This document shows, piece by piece, positions 8,485 through 16,248 of a stretch of DNA of 38,388 nucleotides (the first letter of the stretch is position 1; every line of letters starts with the position of its first letter). This stretch comes from Clostridium sp. CAG:510 (GTDB taxonomy: Bacteria; Bacillota; Clostridia; Lachnospirales; Lachnospiraceae), in NCBI GenBank assembly GCA_000434615.1, contig FR880822.1:1-38388 (forward strand), written 5' to 3'. Under the pieces are notes generated by a model. The model was not told the origin of the DNA. It did no database searches and saw only the letters and a program-made list of their open reading frames with translations. Made by a program: the position numbers and the translations under genes.

Positions 8485-8791
8485 AGAAATTTTAAGTATA
8501 AATAAAGAAGAGTTAATCACACTTTCTAAGGATATTTTGGAGTGCATAAATAAAGAAGAATATAGCCATGCAGTTGTAGCCTTCGACGAGCATACAACAT
8601 TAACGGCTAATTTAAATATACAGAGAAATTATGAAGAAAAGCAAAATCTAATGCTTTCTGTTAGGAATAAGATAGGAAAAGAGTCTGTGCATATTAGAAC
8701 CATTGCACAAACATTTAACAATGAAGATGAAAAAATGGCACGGCAGATGATGGAAGTAAAAAAGTACGCATTTAGAGAGGAAGAAAGATAA
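8465..8791 (+). CDS. Helical Lap1-like (WXG100-superfamily) targeting factor candidate
   Basis: 108 residues, almost wholly helical and charged, no membrane segment. In Streptococcus and related bacteria LXG toxins are preceded by two small helical proteins, Lap1 (WXG100-like, DUF3130 type) and Lap2 (DUF3958 type), which bind the LXG domain and guide it to the secretion machine (established knowledge). This gene has the right size, order and helical character for Lap1: it is followed by another small helical gene and then by an LXG-like protein. No WXG turn is visible. It overlaps its neighbours by 20 bases upstream and 1 base downstream. Assignment rests mainly on context. Confidence 0.5.
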   Translation: MGLPLNEEILSINKEELITLSKDILECINKEEYSHAVVAFDEHTTLTANLNIQRNYEEKQNLMLSVRNKIGKESVHIRTIAQTFNNEDEKMARQMMEVKKYAFREEER

Positions 8792-9120
8792 TGGAAGAAT
8801 GGGAACAAAATTTGGATGCTTTGAAAAGAGAGGAAGAAGAGTTACAAATTGTACGTCAGAAGTATAGAAAAAAAGTCGATGATACAAACGAATTTTTGAT
8901 TGAATGTATAATGTCTGCAAATGCGTTCAGACAAGATAGCATAGAGAGAAATGATGGTACTGATTTTTGGGAAGAACAGTTTTTACTATTAAAAGAAATT
9001 GAGAGAAAAAATTTGGATTATCAGGAAGAGTGTGAAGAAAGATTAAGTGAGGAATTGGAAAAAATAGAAGAGCAAAAAGAAATTTGCAGATTGGATTCCG
9101 AGAAAATAGGAACAGAATAA
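8791..9120 (+). CDS. Coiled-coil Lap2-like (DUF3958-like) targeting factor candidate
   Basis: 109 residues, highly charged and rich in Glu, Lys and Arg, with long heptad-like stretches at both ends (about 1-35 and 65-105). No signal or membrane helix. The ATG shares its A with the stop of the previous gene (TAATG), so translation is coupled. Position just before an LXG-like effector, size and coiled-coil nature fit the DUF3958/Lap2 group of LXG-associated chaperones. I cannot confirm the family by profile search, and a generic small coiled-coil protein remains possible. Confidence 0.5.
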   Translation: MEEWEQNLDALKREEEELQIVRQKYRKKVDDTNEFLIECIMSANAFRQDSIERNDGTDFWEEQFLLLKEIERKNLDYQEECEERLSEELEKIEEQKEICRLDSEKIGTE

Positions 9121-9132
9121 GGAGAGGTACAT

Positions 9133-9984
9133 ATGAAGGAAACAGATTGCCTTTATCCCAATTTTTTAAGGATGGAATTAAAACAGATGGAGGGAGAAAA
9201 TGAGGCGGAAAACGAAGCATTAGGGGCATTAAGTACAACTATACAGAAATTCATAAATAGTACGGAAATGAACTCAAAAGTTATTGCTGCAGAAATAGAA
9301 TGCTTAAGCGCCTATGAGGACTTGGTGAGTGAAATGGTGGCAGCAAACTATGAAGAAATAGAAGATAATCACACTTTATATGAAAGCATTGGAAGTGAAA
9401 TTTTGGATGGGAAAACCATTTTTAATGAAATGGAAAATGTTATGAAATATAAAAACATTTGTTCACAAAGAGAAGAAGAATATAGAAAATTAAAAAAAGA
9501 GTGTCAACAGAAAGGGTTTTCCGGGTGGGAAGCACAGTACATGCATTGGGGATATTTGGAAGGAAAAATGCATTTTCTAGTAGAGGAATACCAAAAGCGA
9601 TACAATGTGTTGCAGAAGAAAGAAGCCCAATATGATGAAATAGAGCTCCGAACCAAGACATTATTTCAGGATGTAGCAGAAGTCAGACAAATGATAAGGC
9701 GGGCCATGGAAACTTTTTCAGAACCAGGGGAATACCAGATTAAACCATTTATTAATGGAAAAACATGGAGAGAGGAGTTCTATGATTACCATCGTAGAAA
9801 GTTATTTACAGTAAATTCTGAAAGAGAAGAAACGATAAACTGGTTTAATGTGAAGCAGACCATTAATAAACCGGCAAAGAATATAAGTAATATAGAGTAT
9901 GAACTGCTTGCTGAGTGCTATTTGAATGCAGATACGGATGGCATGGTACTTATTTTGATGGGAGGATTGGAAAAAGAAAAATAA
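9133..9984 (+). CDS. LXG-like type VII effector, N-terminal part (gene broken by a frameshift)
   Basis: 283 residues. The first about 200 are long helices with TTIQKFINSTEMNSKV and a SAYEDLVSEMVAANY stretch that resembles the LXG targeting domain of type VII polymorphic toxins. The end has an NKPAKNISNIEYELLAECYLN segment. A strong AGGAGAGG site precedes the ATG. The frame ends at TAA 9982-9984 after GAAAAAGAAAAA. The +1 frame is open from 9959 and continues without a gap into the downstream lysozyme-domain protein. Removing one A from either five-A run would fuse the two into one effector of about 750 residues. This can be a mutation, a sequencing error or a slippage site. As it stands the product lacks its toxic domain. 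Confidence 0.65.
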   Translation: MKETDCLYPNFLRMELKQMEGENEAENEALGALSTTIQKFINSTEMNSKVIAAEIECLSAYEDLVSEMVAANYEEIEDNHTLYESIGSEILDGKTIFNEMENVMKYKNICSQREEEYRKLKKECQQKGFSGWEAQYMHWGYLEGKMHFLVEEYQKRYNVLQKKEAQYDEIELRTKTLFQDVAEVRQMIRRAMETFSEPGEYQIKPFINGKTWREEFYDYHRRKLFTVNSEREETINWFNVKQTINKPAKNISNIEYELLAECYLNADTDGMVLILMGGLEKEK

Positions 9985-10129
9985 AGATTGCGTCTGGAGG
10001 GAAGAGAGCATCATTACACTTATACAGACCCTGAGGGAGGATGAAGAACGGATTCTTCAACAATTAGAGGAACTGTATGCCATACGGAATGCAGGAGGAA
10101 ATGTCCTGTGGAGAATTGCTACGTCATGT

Positions 10130-11383
10130 ATGGAAAGGACAATAAATGAAAAATTGGAATTGCTTGAAGATGTAAGGCGGGCAATTGCAAAATTAAACGA
10201 AAGACTGGACACCCTATATGAAATGGAAAATATGACAAAAGGATTGCTGGAAACGCCGCAGGACATTCTCTATGCATTGCTGGCCGCCCTGCAGGATGGA
10301 AAGGTGCTGCTGACAGGGGAGGGTGAGTGTACGGATGGAAGCTGGAAGAAAGTAATCAATTCACAAGTAATTATTTCACAAATAGAAAAAGAAATTTATG
10401 ATAGAGCTGAGGCTGTATTCTCTAATAAGTTATCTTTGAAAGAAATTAATAATATATTTGGGGAAAATGCTGTAAAAGTGGCATTGTTTCAAGAGGCTCA
10501 AGATAAAAGGTATCAAATTTATACAGAGATGGAAGGCAATGAATATGCAGCGGGGGTTTTGTCTGCATTATCGGGATATATGATATTTTATGACGCAGAG
10601 AAGCAGGGGTACTATGTAAATGAATTAAGATGGATTGATAGAAATCAGGAAACACTAACGGAGACGTTGAGTGAAGTGGAGCAGGTAGAGGTAGATATAG
10701 CTTTGTTAATGAAAGGGTGTGAAATAGAAAAGATAATCCACAATTTAGAAAAAAAGAGTGATTTGTTCTATCGAGAAAAAAAGAAAACGATTATAGCTAT
10801 GGGAAGAGGTTTATTACAAGCTGGTTATGATGAAGCATTTGTTGCAGGAATGCTTGGAAACATTGTATATGAGGCAAATTGTGGGCAATTTGAGAATGCA
10901 AATTACTCACGAAATGAGCCTCTTCCTTATATAAAAATAATCAATGATAACATTACTGAGTATGCTATTGTTTCTAACAAAAATTTATGCGAAGTTGGAA
11001 TAGAACGGTTAGTGAGTATTAATGAGAGTATACATAAAGAAAATACAAAATTTGGCTTAGGATGTATTCAGTGGACACCAGAAGAGAGAAGGGATATGTT
11101 AATAGAACGATATATTGAAGTATGTGGTAAAACAGGTTTTCCTACCTTTGAACAATGTGTACAAATAGAATTAGAATGGATGAATCATGAATTAAACGAT
11201 AAATTTTATGGTGTATATAGTACATGGAAACCGGCAGAAGGAATTAGTACTAGTAGAGAGGATGCAAGGAGGGCAGGAAAAGAAATTTGTGCTTGTTATA
11301 TTATTCAATCAGATAAGCAAACCCAAATAAAAAGGGCAGATAAGGCAGTGGACATATATGATGTAATGAAAGGAATATTTTGA
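10130..11383 (+). CDS. Type VII effector, C-terminal part with phage-tail-type lysozyme domain
   Basis: 417 residues from the first ATG, but coding character continues upstream in the same frame to 9983 with no ATG, so this is the 3' part of the split LXG-like gene. The first about 215 residues are helical linker. From about 220 the sequence matches phage-tail-tip lysozyme: FVAGMLGNIVYEANCGQ, where Glu248 is the likely catalytic acid, then KFGLGCIQWTPEERRDML, then the helical ELEWMNHEL region and a C-terminal RADKAVDIYDVMKG tail seen in clostridial members. The expected activity is cleavage of peptidoglycan glycan strands outside the membrane. No signal peptide, consistent with delivery by the LXG part. 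Base composition drops to strongly AT-rich from about 10350, as if the toxin end was acquired separately. Confidence 0.7.
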   Translation: MERTINEKLELLEDVRRAIAKLNERLDTLYEMENMTKGLLETPQDILYALLAALQDGKVLLTGEGECTDGSWKKVINSQVIISQIEKEIYDRAEAVFSNKLSLKEINNIFGENAVKVALFQEAQDKRYQIYTEMEGNEYAAGVLSALSGYMIFYDAEKQGYYVNELRWIDRNQETLTETLSEVEQVEVDIALLMKGCEIEKIIHNLEKKSDLFYREKKKTIIAMGRGLLQAGYDEAFVAGMLGNIVYEANCGQFENANYSRNEPLPYIKIINDNITEYAIVSNKNLCEVGIERLVSINESIHKENTKFGLGCIQWTPEERRDMLIERYIEVCGKTGFPTFEQCVQIELEWMNHELNDKFYGVYSTWKPAEGISTSREDARRAGKEICACYIIQSDKQTQIKRADKAVDIYDVMKGIF

Positions 11384-12747
11384 TGGAAAAAACGATGAAG
11401 ACAAGAAAGAAAACAGGAAAAATTATGCAAATGGGTCTGCTAATAATAATATTAACAACAGTCCTGTGCCTGTCCGGCTGCAGTGCAAAGGAACAGAAAG
11501 AACAGAATGGTGTTTGCCGTAATCTGATTACCGCAGTTTCATTTGTCCAAAAGATGGAAAGAACAGATGAAAATGTTGCGGAAAAAATGTTGGCATCTTC
11601 AGAGTATATTCTAAGTCCGTGGGAATTACAGGGAATACAGGACCACGTAATAGACTGGCAAAATCCGGAACTGGAAATGGCGGTAAGAAAAGAGATAAAC
11701 ATTTATGACAGGGAGATTTGGCTCAGGGACGTCTGGAACATTACAGGACTGAGTGTTGTGGGAATAAAGGGCAATTTAGAGGCGTTGGGCGAATTGAAAA
11801 ACCTAAAAAATCTATTTCTGTTTTTACAGGATACAACAGATTTGTCCGTCCTGGCGGAATTGCAGAATTTAACGGAATTTGGATTTTGGAGTTATGCAAC
11901 ACAGGACATCGGGGTACTTGCCGATTTACCGAATCTGAAGAAATTCTGGTTTGGAGCAGATGACATTCGTAATGTAGATGCCATAGGATGTTTAACCCAA
12001 TTAGAAAGTCTGGATATCTATGGGGTTGACAGCCTGCAGGATTTTTCTTTCCTTGCCAATTTAGACAACCTTTCAAGCCTCCTGTTGTATACGGACGGGA
12101 TAAAAGATTTAACACCTGTCGGAAATCTGAAAAAGCTGGAGAAATTAGATATCCAGAATGCATACATAACGGATATAAGTCCTTTAAAAGAATTATATAA
12201 CTTACAACAAATAATATTATATATACCAAATGTGGAGGATATCGCTTCGATAAAAGATTTGACCCACTTAAGGAGCATTGTGATTCATAAAAGCAAGATA
12301 TCGGATATCAGTATGCTCGGTAATCTGACGGAATTGGAAGAACTCAGGATATGGGAGTCAGAGATAGAAAACATTGGGGTAACAGAAAATTATCCGGCAC
12401 TTAAGGTACTGGATTTTAGGAATAACAAAATAGAGGATATCCATGCATTGGCAGGGATGACTCAAATAGAAAAAATAGATTTGAGTCACAATAATATTAA
12501 GGATATCGAAGCATTGAGGGAACTGACCGGACTGGAAGAGCTAAATCTTTGCGACAATCATATACAGGACATCTCGGCACTGGAAAATCATACAAATCTG
12601 AAAGTACTGTATTTGTTGAAAAACGAAATTTCCGACATTACACCGCTGCAGGATTTGACGAGCCTGAGGGAACTGGATGTGACACTGAATCCGGTGAGCG
12701 ATTATTCTTGCGTGGAATTTGTGCCGTATTTAAATGAATTACAGTAA
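11383..12747 (+). CDS. Leucine-rich-repeat lipoprotein (LRR-1)
   Basis: 454 residues. The N-terminus has a basic start, a hydrophobic stretch and a lipobox (CLSGC), so it should be a lipid-anchored exported protein. After a cap segment with DWQNPELEMAVRKE and IYDREIWLRDVW come about 14 leucine-rich repeats of the 22-residue internalin type (L..L..L.L..N.I.DI..L). It ends with a NPVSDYSCVEF cap. The ATG overlaps the stop of the lysozyme-domain gene (TGATG) and has AAAGGA upstream. LRR domains bind proteins; the target is not known. Being next to an effector that would attack the cell wall, a surface-exposed immunity or receptor role is possible (inference). Confidence 0.85.
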   Translation: MEKTMKTRKKTGKIMQMGLLIIILTTVLCLSGCSAKEQKEQNGVCRNLITAVSFVQKMERTDENVAEKMLASSEYILSPWELQGIQDHVIDWQNPELEMAVRKEINIYDREIWLRDVWNITGLSVVGIKGNLEALGELKNLKNLFLFLQDTTDLSVLAELQNLTEFGFWSYATQDIGVLADLPNLKKFWFGADDIRNVDAIGCLTQLESLDIYGVDSLQDFSFLANLDNLSSLLLYTDGIKDLTPVGNLKKLEKLDIQNAYITDISPLKELYNLQQIILYIPNVEDIASIKDLTHLRSIVIHKSKISDISMLGNLTELEELRIWESEIENIGVTENYPALKVLDFRNNKIEDIHALAGMTQIEKIDLSHNNIKDIEALRELTGLEELNLCDNHIQDISALENHTNLKVLYLLKNEISDITPLQDLTSLRELDVTLNPVSDYSCVEFVPYLNELQ

Positions 12748-12757
12748 GGGGAAAAAG

Positions 12758-14044
12758 ATGGACAAAAGAAAAAATGTAATCAAGAAAGGTGTTCTGCTGG
12801 GAGGACTTGCGCTTCTCCTGCTTTTTGCAAAAAACGAAATCCGGGCGGCGGAAGAAGAGAAGTTACCGGATGCAGCCGTGGTATTTCAAGATGAAAATCT
12901 GGAAAGATTGGTGAGGGATAGTCTCAGTATCTATGACCGGGAAATCAGGCAGAGTGATATTGCAGATGTAACAAGCATACAGCTTGAAAATCACAATATA
13001 AAAGATATAACGGGGCTGGAGAATTTCAAAAATTTGAAAAAGCTGGATATGAGCGGAAATGTCATAGAGGATATATAGCCGCTGGCAAGTCTGCAAAGTT
13101 TGGAGTACCTGGACTTAAGCTGGAATGAGATTGAAGATATCGGTGCCCTGAAAGGACTTACCAATCTTAAAAAATTGAATGTAAGCGGAAATGCCATTCT
13201 GGAAGTGAGCGCACTTTCCGACCTGAAAAATCTGGAGCAGCTTTATCTGGAGTACAACAGAATTACTTCACTGGAAGGAATGGACAGGCTTCCCGCACTG
13301 GAAAAGCTTAATGCAAACAATAACCGTATAAGGGTCATTCCGGTTATGGAGGGATTGTATAGCCTTAAGATAAAAAACAATCCGGTACGGGATTATACCG
13401 GTCTGGCGCATATTCCTTCCATAGAGTATGACATGCAGGAAGAGCTGAGCGACATCCGGATGAGCTTCTTAAGTGAAAAATTTCAAAACTATATCCGGAA
13501 AGAATTACTGGATGACAGTCTGGAAGTGGAATGGGCAGAGTGGATGAAAAACGGAAGCCGGGATGTTCTGCGTGTGCAGATTGCCTATAAGGAACAGCCG
13601 AAAGCGGATTATAAACATAAGGAGGATTGTTTTTTCTTTATGGAAGAGGGAATCTCGGACCCGTCCAAAAGTCAGGTGCTGCACGTTACTTATGAAAGCG
13701 GCGAAGACAAAACGGGAAGCGATGGAAACACCACCAGAAAAAGACTGAGAATGGGCTGTGATTTTACTGCTGTTTTTGAAGATGTAACGTTTGACGGAAA
13801 CAATGACCTCCTCATTGCAGTAGGAGGAGATAAGGGTGGTGAATTTTACTGCGCCTATGTATATGAGAATGGCTTTTACCGGTATGAACCGTCTTTTGAA
13901 AAGATACCCTGTTACAAAGTGGACCCGGACAGACAGCTTGTCTGCGGGACATTGACGGATTCAGACGGCAGAACAATCAGTGAATGGACATATAACGGTG
14001 AGTTTGTAAAAACGGGGGAAACGTCAATTCCCAGGGAGAATTAA
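12758..14044 (+). pseudogene. LRR exported protein with XAC2610-like domain, interrupted by in-frame TAG (LRR-2)
   Basis: Start ATG 12758 has AAGGGG upstream; an earlier ATG at 12734 lies inside the previous gene. A signal peptide (KKGVLLGGLALLLLF, cut after EIRA) leads to a cap and about six LRRs. In the second LRR the sequence reads GNVIEDI-stop-PLASLQS: a TAG at 13076-13078, where the repeat pattern calls for a polar residue such as Ser. Reading continues in the same frame to 14044. The C-terminal about 200 residues lack LRRs and contain VTFDGNNDLLIAVGGDKGG and YRYEPSFEKIP, the pattern of XAC2610/FG-GAP-like beta domains. One base change (TAG to TCG) would restore it. It is either a recent nonsense mutation, a read-through site or a sequence error. 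Confidence 0.75.
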
Positions 14045-14046
14045 AT

Positions 14047-14880
14047 ATGGTAAAAGAAATAAAGGCAGGCATTTTGGTACTGGGAATTATCTGTTTTGCA
14101 TGCGGCTGCGGCAGAACGGAAACGGCACAGACAGAGGCAATGACAGAAAATGTAAGGAAAATCAATACGGAAGCGGTGGGAGAAAATCTTACACAGGTCA
14201 TAAACAATATTCGGACGGAAGATGTAAACCGGAAGCAACTGCTTTCCGATACCGGTTTCATTTCCTGGGAAGAGGCTGGACTGGAAGAGGAAGCGGTGGA
14301 CTGGAAAAATGCGGAGCTGGAAGAGAACATACGAAAAATTACCGGCATATACAACCGGCCGGTAATGCTGAGCGATGTCTGGGAGCTGACAAGTATAAAT
14401 CTGGCAAGAACTGAAATAACAGATGCCTCCGCACTTGGCATGCTGAGAAATCTGGAAGAACTTAATATGCGAAACAGCAGTATTGAGAATATTGAGTTTA
14501 TAAGCGGGCTGCCCAGGCTCCGGTATCTGGATGTATCCGGCACTTCTGTTTCCTCCATTTCTTCCTTACAGAATGCAACGGAACTGGAGGTACTGTATGC
14601 ATATGGTACAAATATTTCGGATTTAAGCCCCTTGCAAGGACTTACAAAACTGGAAAAGCTGGATTTATTCGATTGCCGGATTGAAGATATCAGCGCTCTG
14701 CAGGGACTTAGCGGACTGCGGGAATTATTTTTAGGAAATAACCGCATTACCGATATTTCCGCACTGCAAAATCTTACGGTACTGGAAAAACTGGGGCTGG
14801 AGAACAATCAAATCAGTGACATGCGGGCATTGGAGCATCTGGAAAACCTCACTTATCTGGACATCGACGGGAATGAATAA
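14047..14880 (+). CDS. Leucine-rich-repeat lipoprotein (LRR-3), short C-terminus
   Basis: 277 residues. The hydrophobic N-terminus ends in ACGC, a plausible lipobox, so probably a lipoprotein. It has the same cap as LRR-1 and LRR-2 (VDWKNAELEENIRK, IYNRPVMLSDVWEL), then about seven internalin-type repeats, and stops abruptly at YLDIDGNE without a closing cap. The stop codon lies inside a 36-bp sequence that is repeated at 15436, so the 3' end may have been altered by the rearrangement there. AGGGAGA precedes the ATG, 2 bases after the previous stop. The three LRR genes are clearly tandem paralogues. Confidence 0.8.
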   Translation: MVKEIKAGILVLGIICFACGCGRTETAQTEAMTENVRKINTEAVGENLTQVINNIRTEDVNRKQLLSDTGFISWEEAGLEEEAVDWKNAELEENIRKITGIYNRPVMLSDVWELTSINLARTEITDASALGMLRNLEELNMRNSSIENIEFISGLPRLRYLDVSGTSVSSISSLQNATELEVLYAYGTNISDLSPLQGLTKLEKLDLFDCRIEDISALQGLSGLRELFLGNNRITDISALQNLTVLEKLGLENNQISDMRALEHLENLTYLDIDGNE

Positions 14881-14901
14881 GAGGAAATGAAACTTACGAC
14901 T
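14866..14901 (+). repeat. 36-bp direct repeat, left copy
   Basis: Starts GACGGGAATGAATAAGAGG and ends CTTACGACT. It is identical to 15436-15471. It contains the LRR-3 stop codon. The two copies are 570 bp apart and bound a segment with an unrelated ATPase remnant. Confidence 0.95.
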
Positions 14902-14946
14902 TTACAAGGCTTACAGCACTTTTGGGGATTTGCAAAAGTAATAAGT

Positions 14947-14985
14947 CCATGTACTTGCAGAAATGCAGGTATGTGGGCTTTTTTA
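14947..14985 (+). terminator. Rho-independent terminator after the LRR genes
   Basis: A 13-pair stem including G-T pairs (14947-14959 with 14964-14976), a GAAA tetraloop and a GCTTTTTT tail. It would end the island operon. It lies inside the segment between the 36-bp repeats. Confidence 0.8.
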
Positions 14986-15093
14986 TTATCAAAAGTTGCT
15001 ATTTACCGAAAAAACTAATATTTTAGAAAAAGTTACGCAAATGAGTCAAAACTCGTTTGAAAAATATTTGTTTTTTCTTAAAAACTCCATTGA

Positions 15094-15426
15094 AAAAGTT
15101 ACAAAAAAAGGGAATATATTATATACAAAGGAGCTGTCTTTGAAAATTTAGTCGCAGATATATTTTCTAAGATGGGGCGTAAGTTGTATTATTACCATAA
15201 AGATTCCGGATTGGAAATAGATTTTGTGATGAGGTACAAGGGTCAATGTACGTTGGTAGAAGTAAAGGCAACAACCGGCAATACAAAAAGTACAAGAACT
15301 ATTTTAAATCATCCTGAAAAGTATCATGTTACAAGCGCAATTAAATTAGGGAATTATAACGTGGGTAATGAGAAACAGATTCTGACACTTCCGTTATATA
15401 TGGCTTTTTTGTTAGATGAGATGTGA
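15094..15426 (+). pseudogene. Remnant of a DUF4143-type ATPase (C-terminal part)
   Basis: From about 15130 the frame reads KGAVFENLVADIFSKMGRKL, then YYHKDSG, LEIDFVMRYKG and LVEVKATTG. This is the C-terminal DUF4143 domain (a PD-(D/E)XK-like fold) of AAA-type proteins commonly scattered in Clostridia. A stop at 15091-15093 closes the frame upstream, and the AAA domain with its Walker motifs is missing, so this is a fragment of roughly 100 residues from a protein of about 400. No ribosome binding site is evident. The fragment lies between two 36-bp direct repeats. Confidence 0.75.
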
Positions 15427-15435
15427 TTTTTGTGA

Positions 15436-15471
15436 GACGGGAATGAATAAGAGGAAATGAAACTTACGACT
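15436..15471 (+). repeat. 36-bp direct repeat, right copy
   Basis: Identical to 14866-14901. It lies immediately upstream of the pyrE promoter region. It may be a duplication formed when the segment between the copies was inserted, or the last bases of a lost LRR paralogue. Confidence 0.95.
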
Positions 15472-15472
15472 A

Positions 15473-15501
15473 TTGAATATTTCCCGGATTTATGTTAGCA
15501 T
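15473..15501 (+). promoter_or_regulatory. Possible promoter of pyrE
   Basis: TTGAAT (15473-15478) and TAGCAT (15496-15501) with a 17-base spacer, each four of six to consensus. It begins two bases after the right 36-bp repeat. Weak call. Confidence 0.35.
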
Positions 15502-15539
15502 AGGAAAAGACTTAAGGCATTGATACGGAGGAAGAAAAG

Positions 15540-16226
15540 ATGGAACAGTACAAGCAGGAATTTATTGGCTTTATGATAGACAGCAAGGTGCTGAAATTCG
15601 GTGAATTCACCTTAAAGAGCGGCAGAAAAAGCCCCTTTTTCATGAACGCCGGAGCATATGTGACAGGCGAACAGCTTCGTAAGCTGGGACAGTATTACGC
15701 AAAGGCAATTCATGACAACTTCGGGGACGATTTCGATGTACTGTTCGGACCGGCATACAAGGGTATTCCCTTAAGTGTGGCAACCACCATCGCCTACAGC
15801 GAGCTTTACGGAAAAGAAATCCGTTACTGCTCCAACCGCAAAGAAGTAAAGGACCACGGAGATGTGGGTATTCTTTTAGGAAGCAATTTAAAAGACGGTG
15901 ACCGTGTGGTGATGATTGAAGATGTTACCACTTCCGGCAAATCCATGGAAGAAACGGTGCCTATCGTCAGAGCACAGGCGGATGTGGAAATCAAGGGACT
16001 TATGGTTTCCTTAAACAGAGAAGAAGTAGGACTGGGCGGCAAAATGGGTGCACTGCAGGAAGTCAGCGAAACATACGGTTTCCCGACCCGTGCCATTGTC
16101 AGCATGTCCGAAGTGACTGAGTACCTTTACAATAAGCCCTACAAGGGAACGGTTTACATTGATGATACCTTAAAACAGGCGATTGATGCTTACTATGCAC
16201 AGTACGGCGTAAAAAAAGAAGCGTAA
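15540..16226 (+). CDS. pyrE: Orotate phosphoribosyltransferase
   Basis: Joins orotate to PRPP to form OMP, the substrate of PyrF. 228 residues. The PRPP-binding motif VVMIEDVTTSG is complete, with Glu127-Asp128. The N-terminal KFGEFTLKSGRKSPFF and FGPAYKGIPL segments are typical of PyrE. GGAGGAAG lies just before the ATG. It sits directly right of the accessory island. pyrD, pyrK, pyrB and pyrC are not in the window. A short membrane-protein gene follows by 22 bases and is probably co-transcribed. Confidence 0.95.
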   Translation: MEQYKQEFIGFMIDSKVLKFGEFTLKSGRKSPFFMNAGAYVTGEQLRKLGQYYAKAIHDNFGDDFDVLFGPAYKGIPLSVATTIAYSELYGKEIRYCSNRKEVKDHGDVGILLGSNLKDGDRVVMIEDVTTSGKSMEETVPIVRAQADVEIKGLMVSLNREEVGLGGKMGALQEVSETYGFPTRAIVSMSEVTEYLYNKPYKGTVYIDDTLKQAIDAYYAQYGVKKEA

Positions 16227-16248
16227 GGATGTAAGAAGGAGGATGACT

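Noticed and set aside
9958..9990. A programmed ribosomal frameshift in the effector
   Set aside because: The needed shift is +1 and there is no known +1 signal such as a rare-codon stop context; the five-A runs are short for polymerase slippage. A mutation or read error is at least as likely, so I report only the split.
14963..15151. A 62-codon plus-strand frame in the segment between the 36-bp repeats
   Set aside because: It crosses the terminator T-run, has low-complexity Lys/Phe composition and no ribosome binding site, and overlaps the DUF4143 remnant in another frame.
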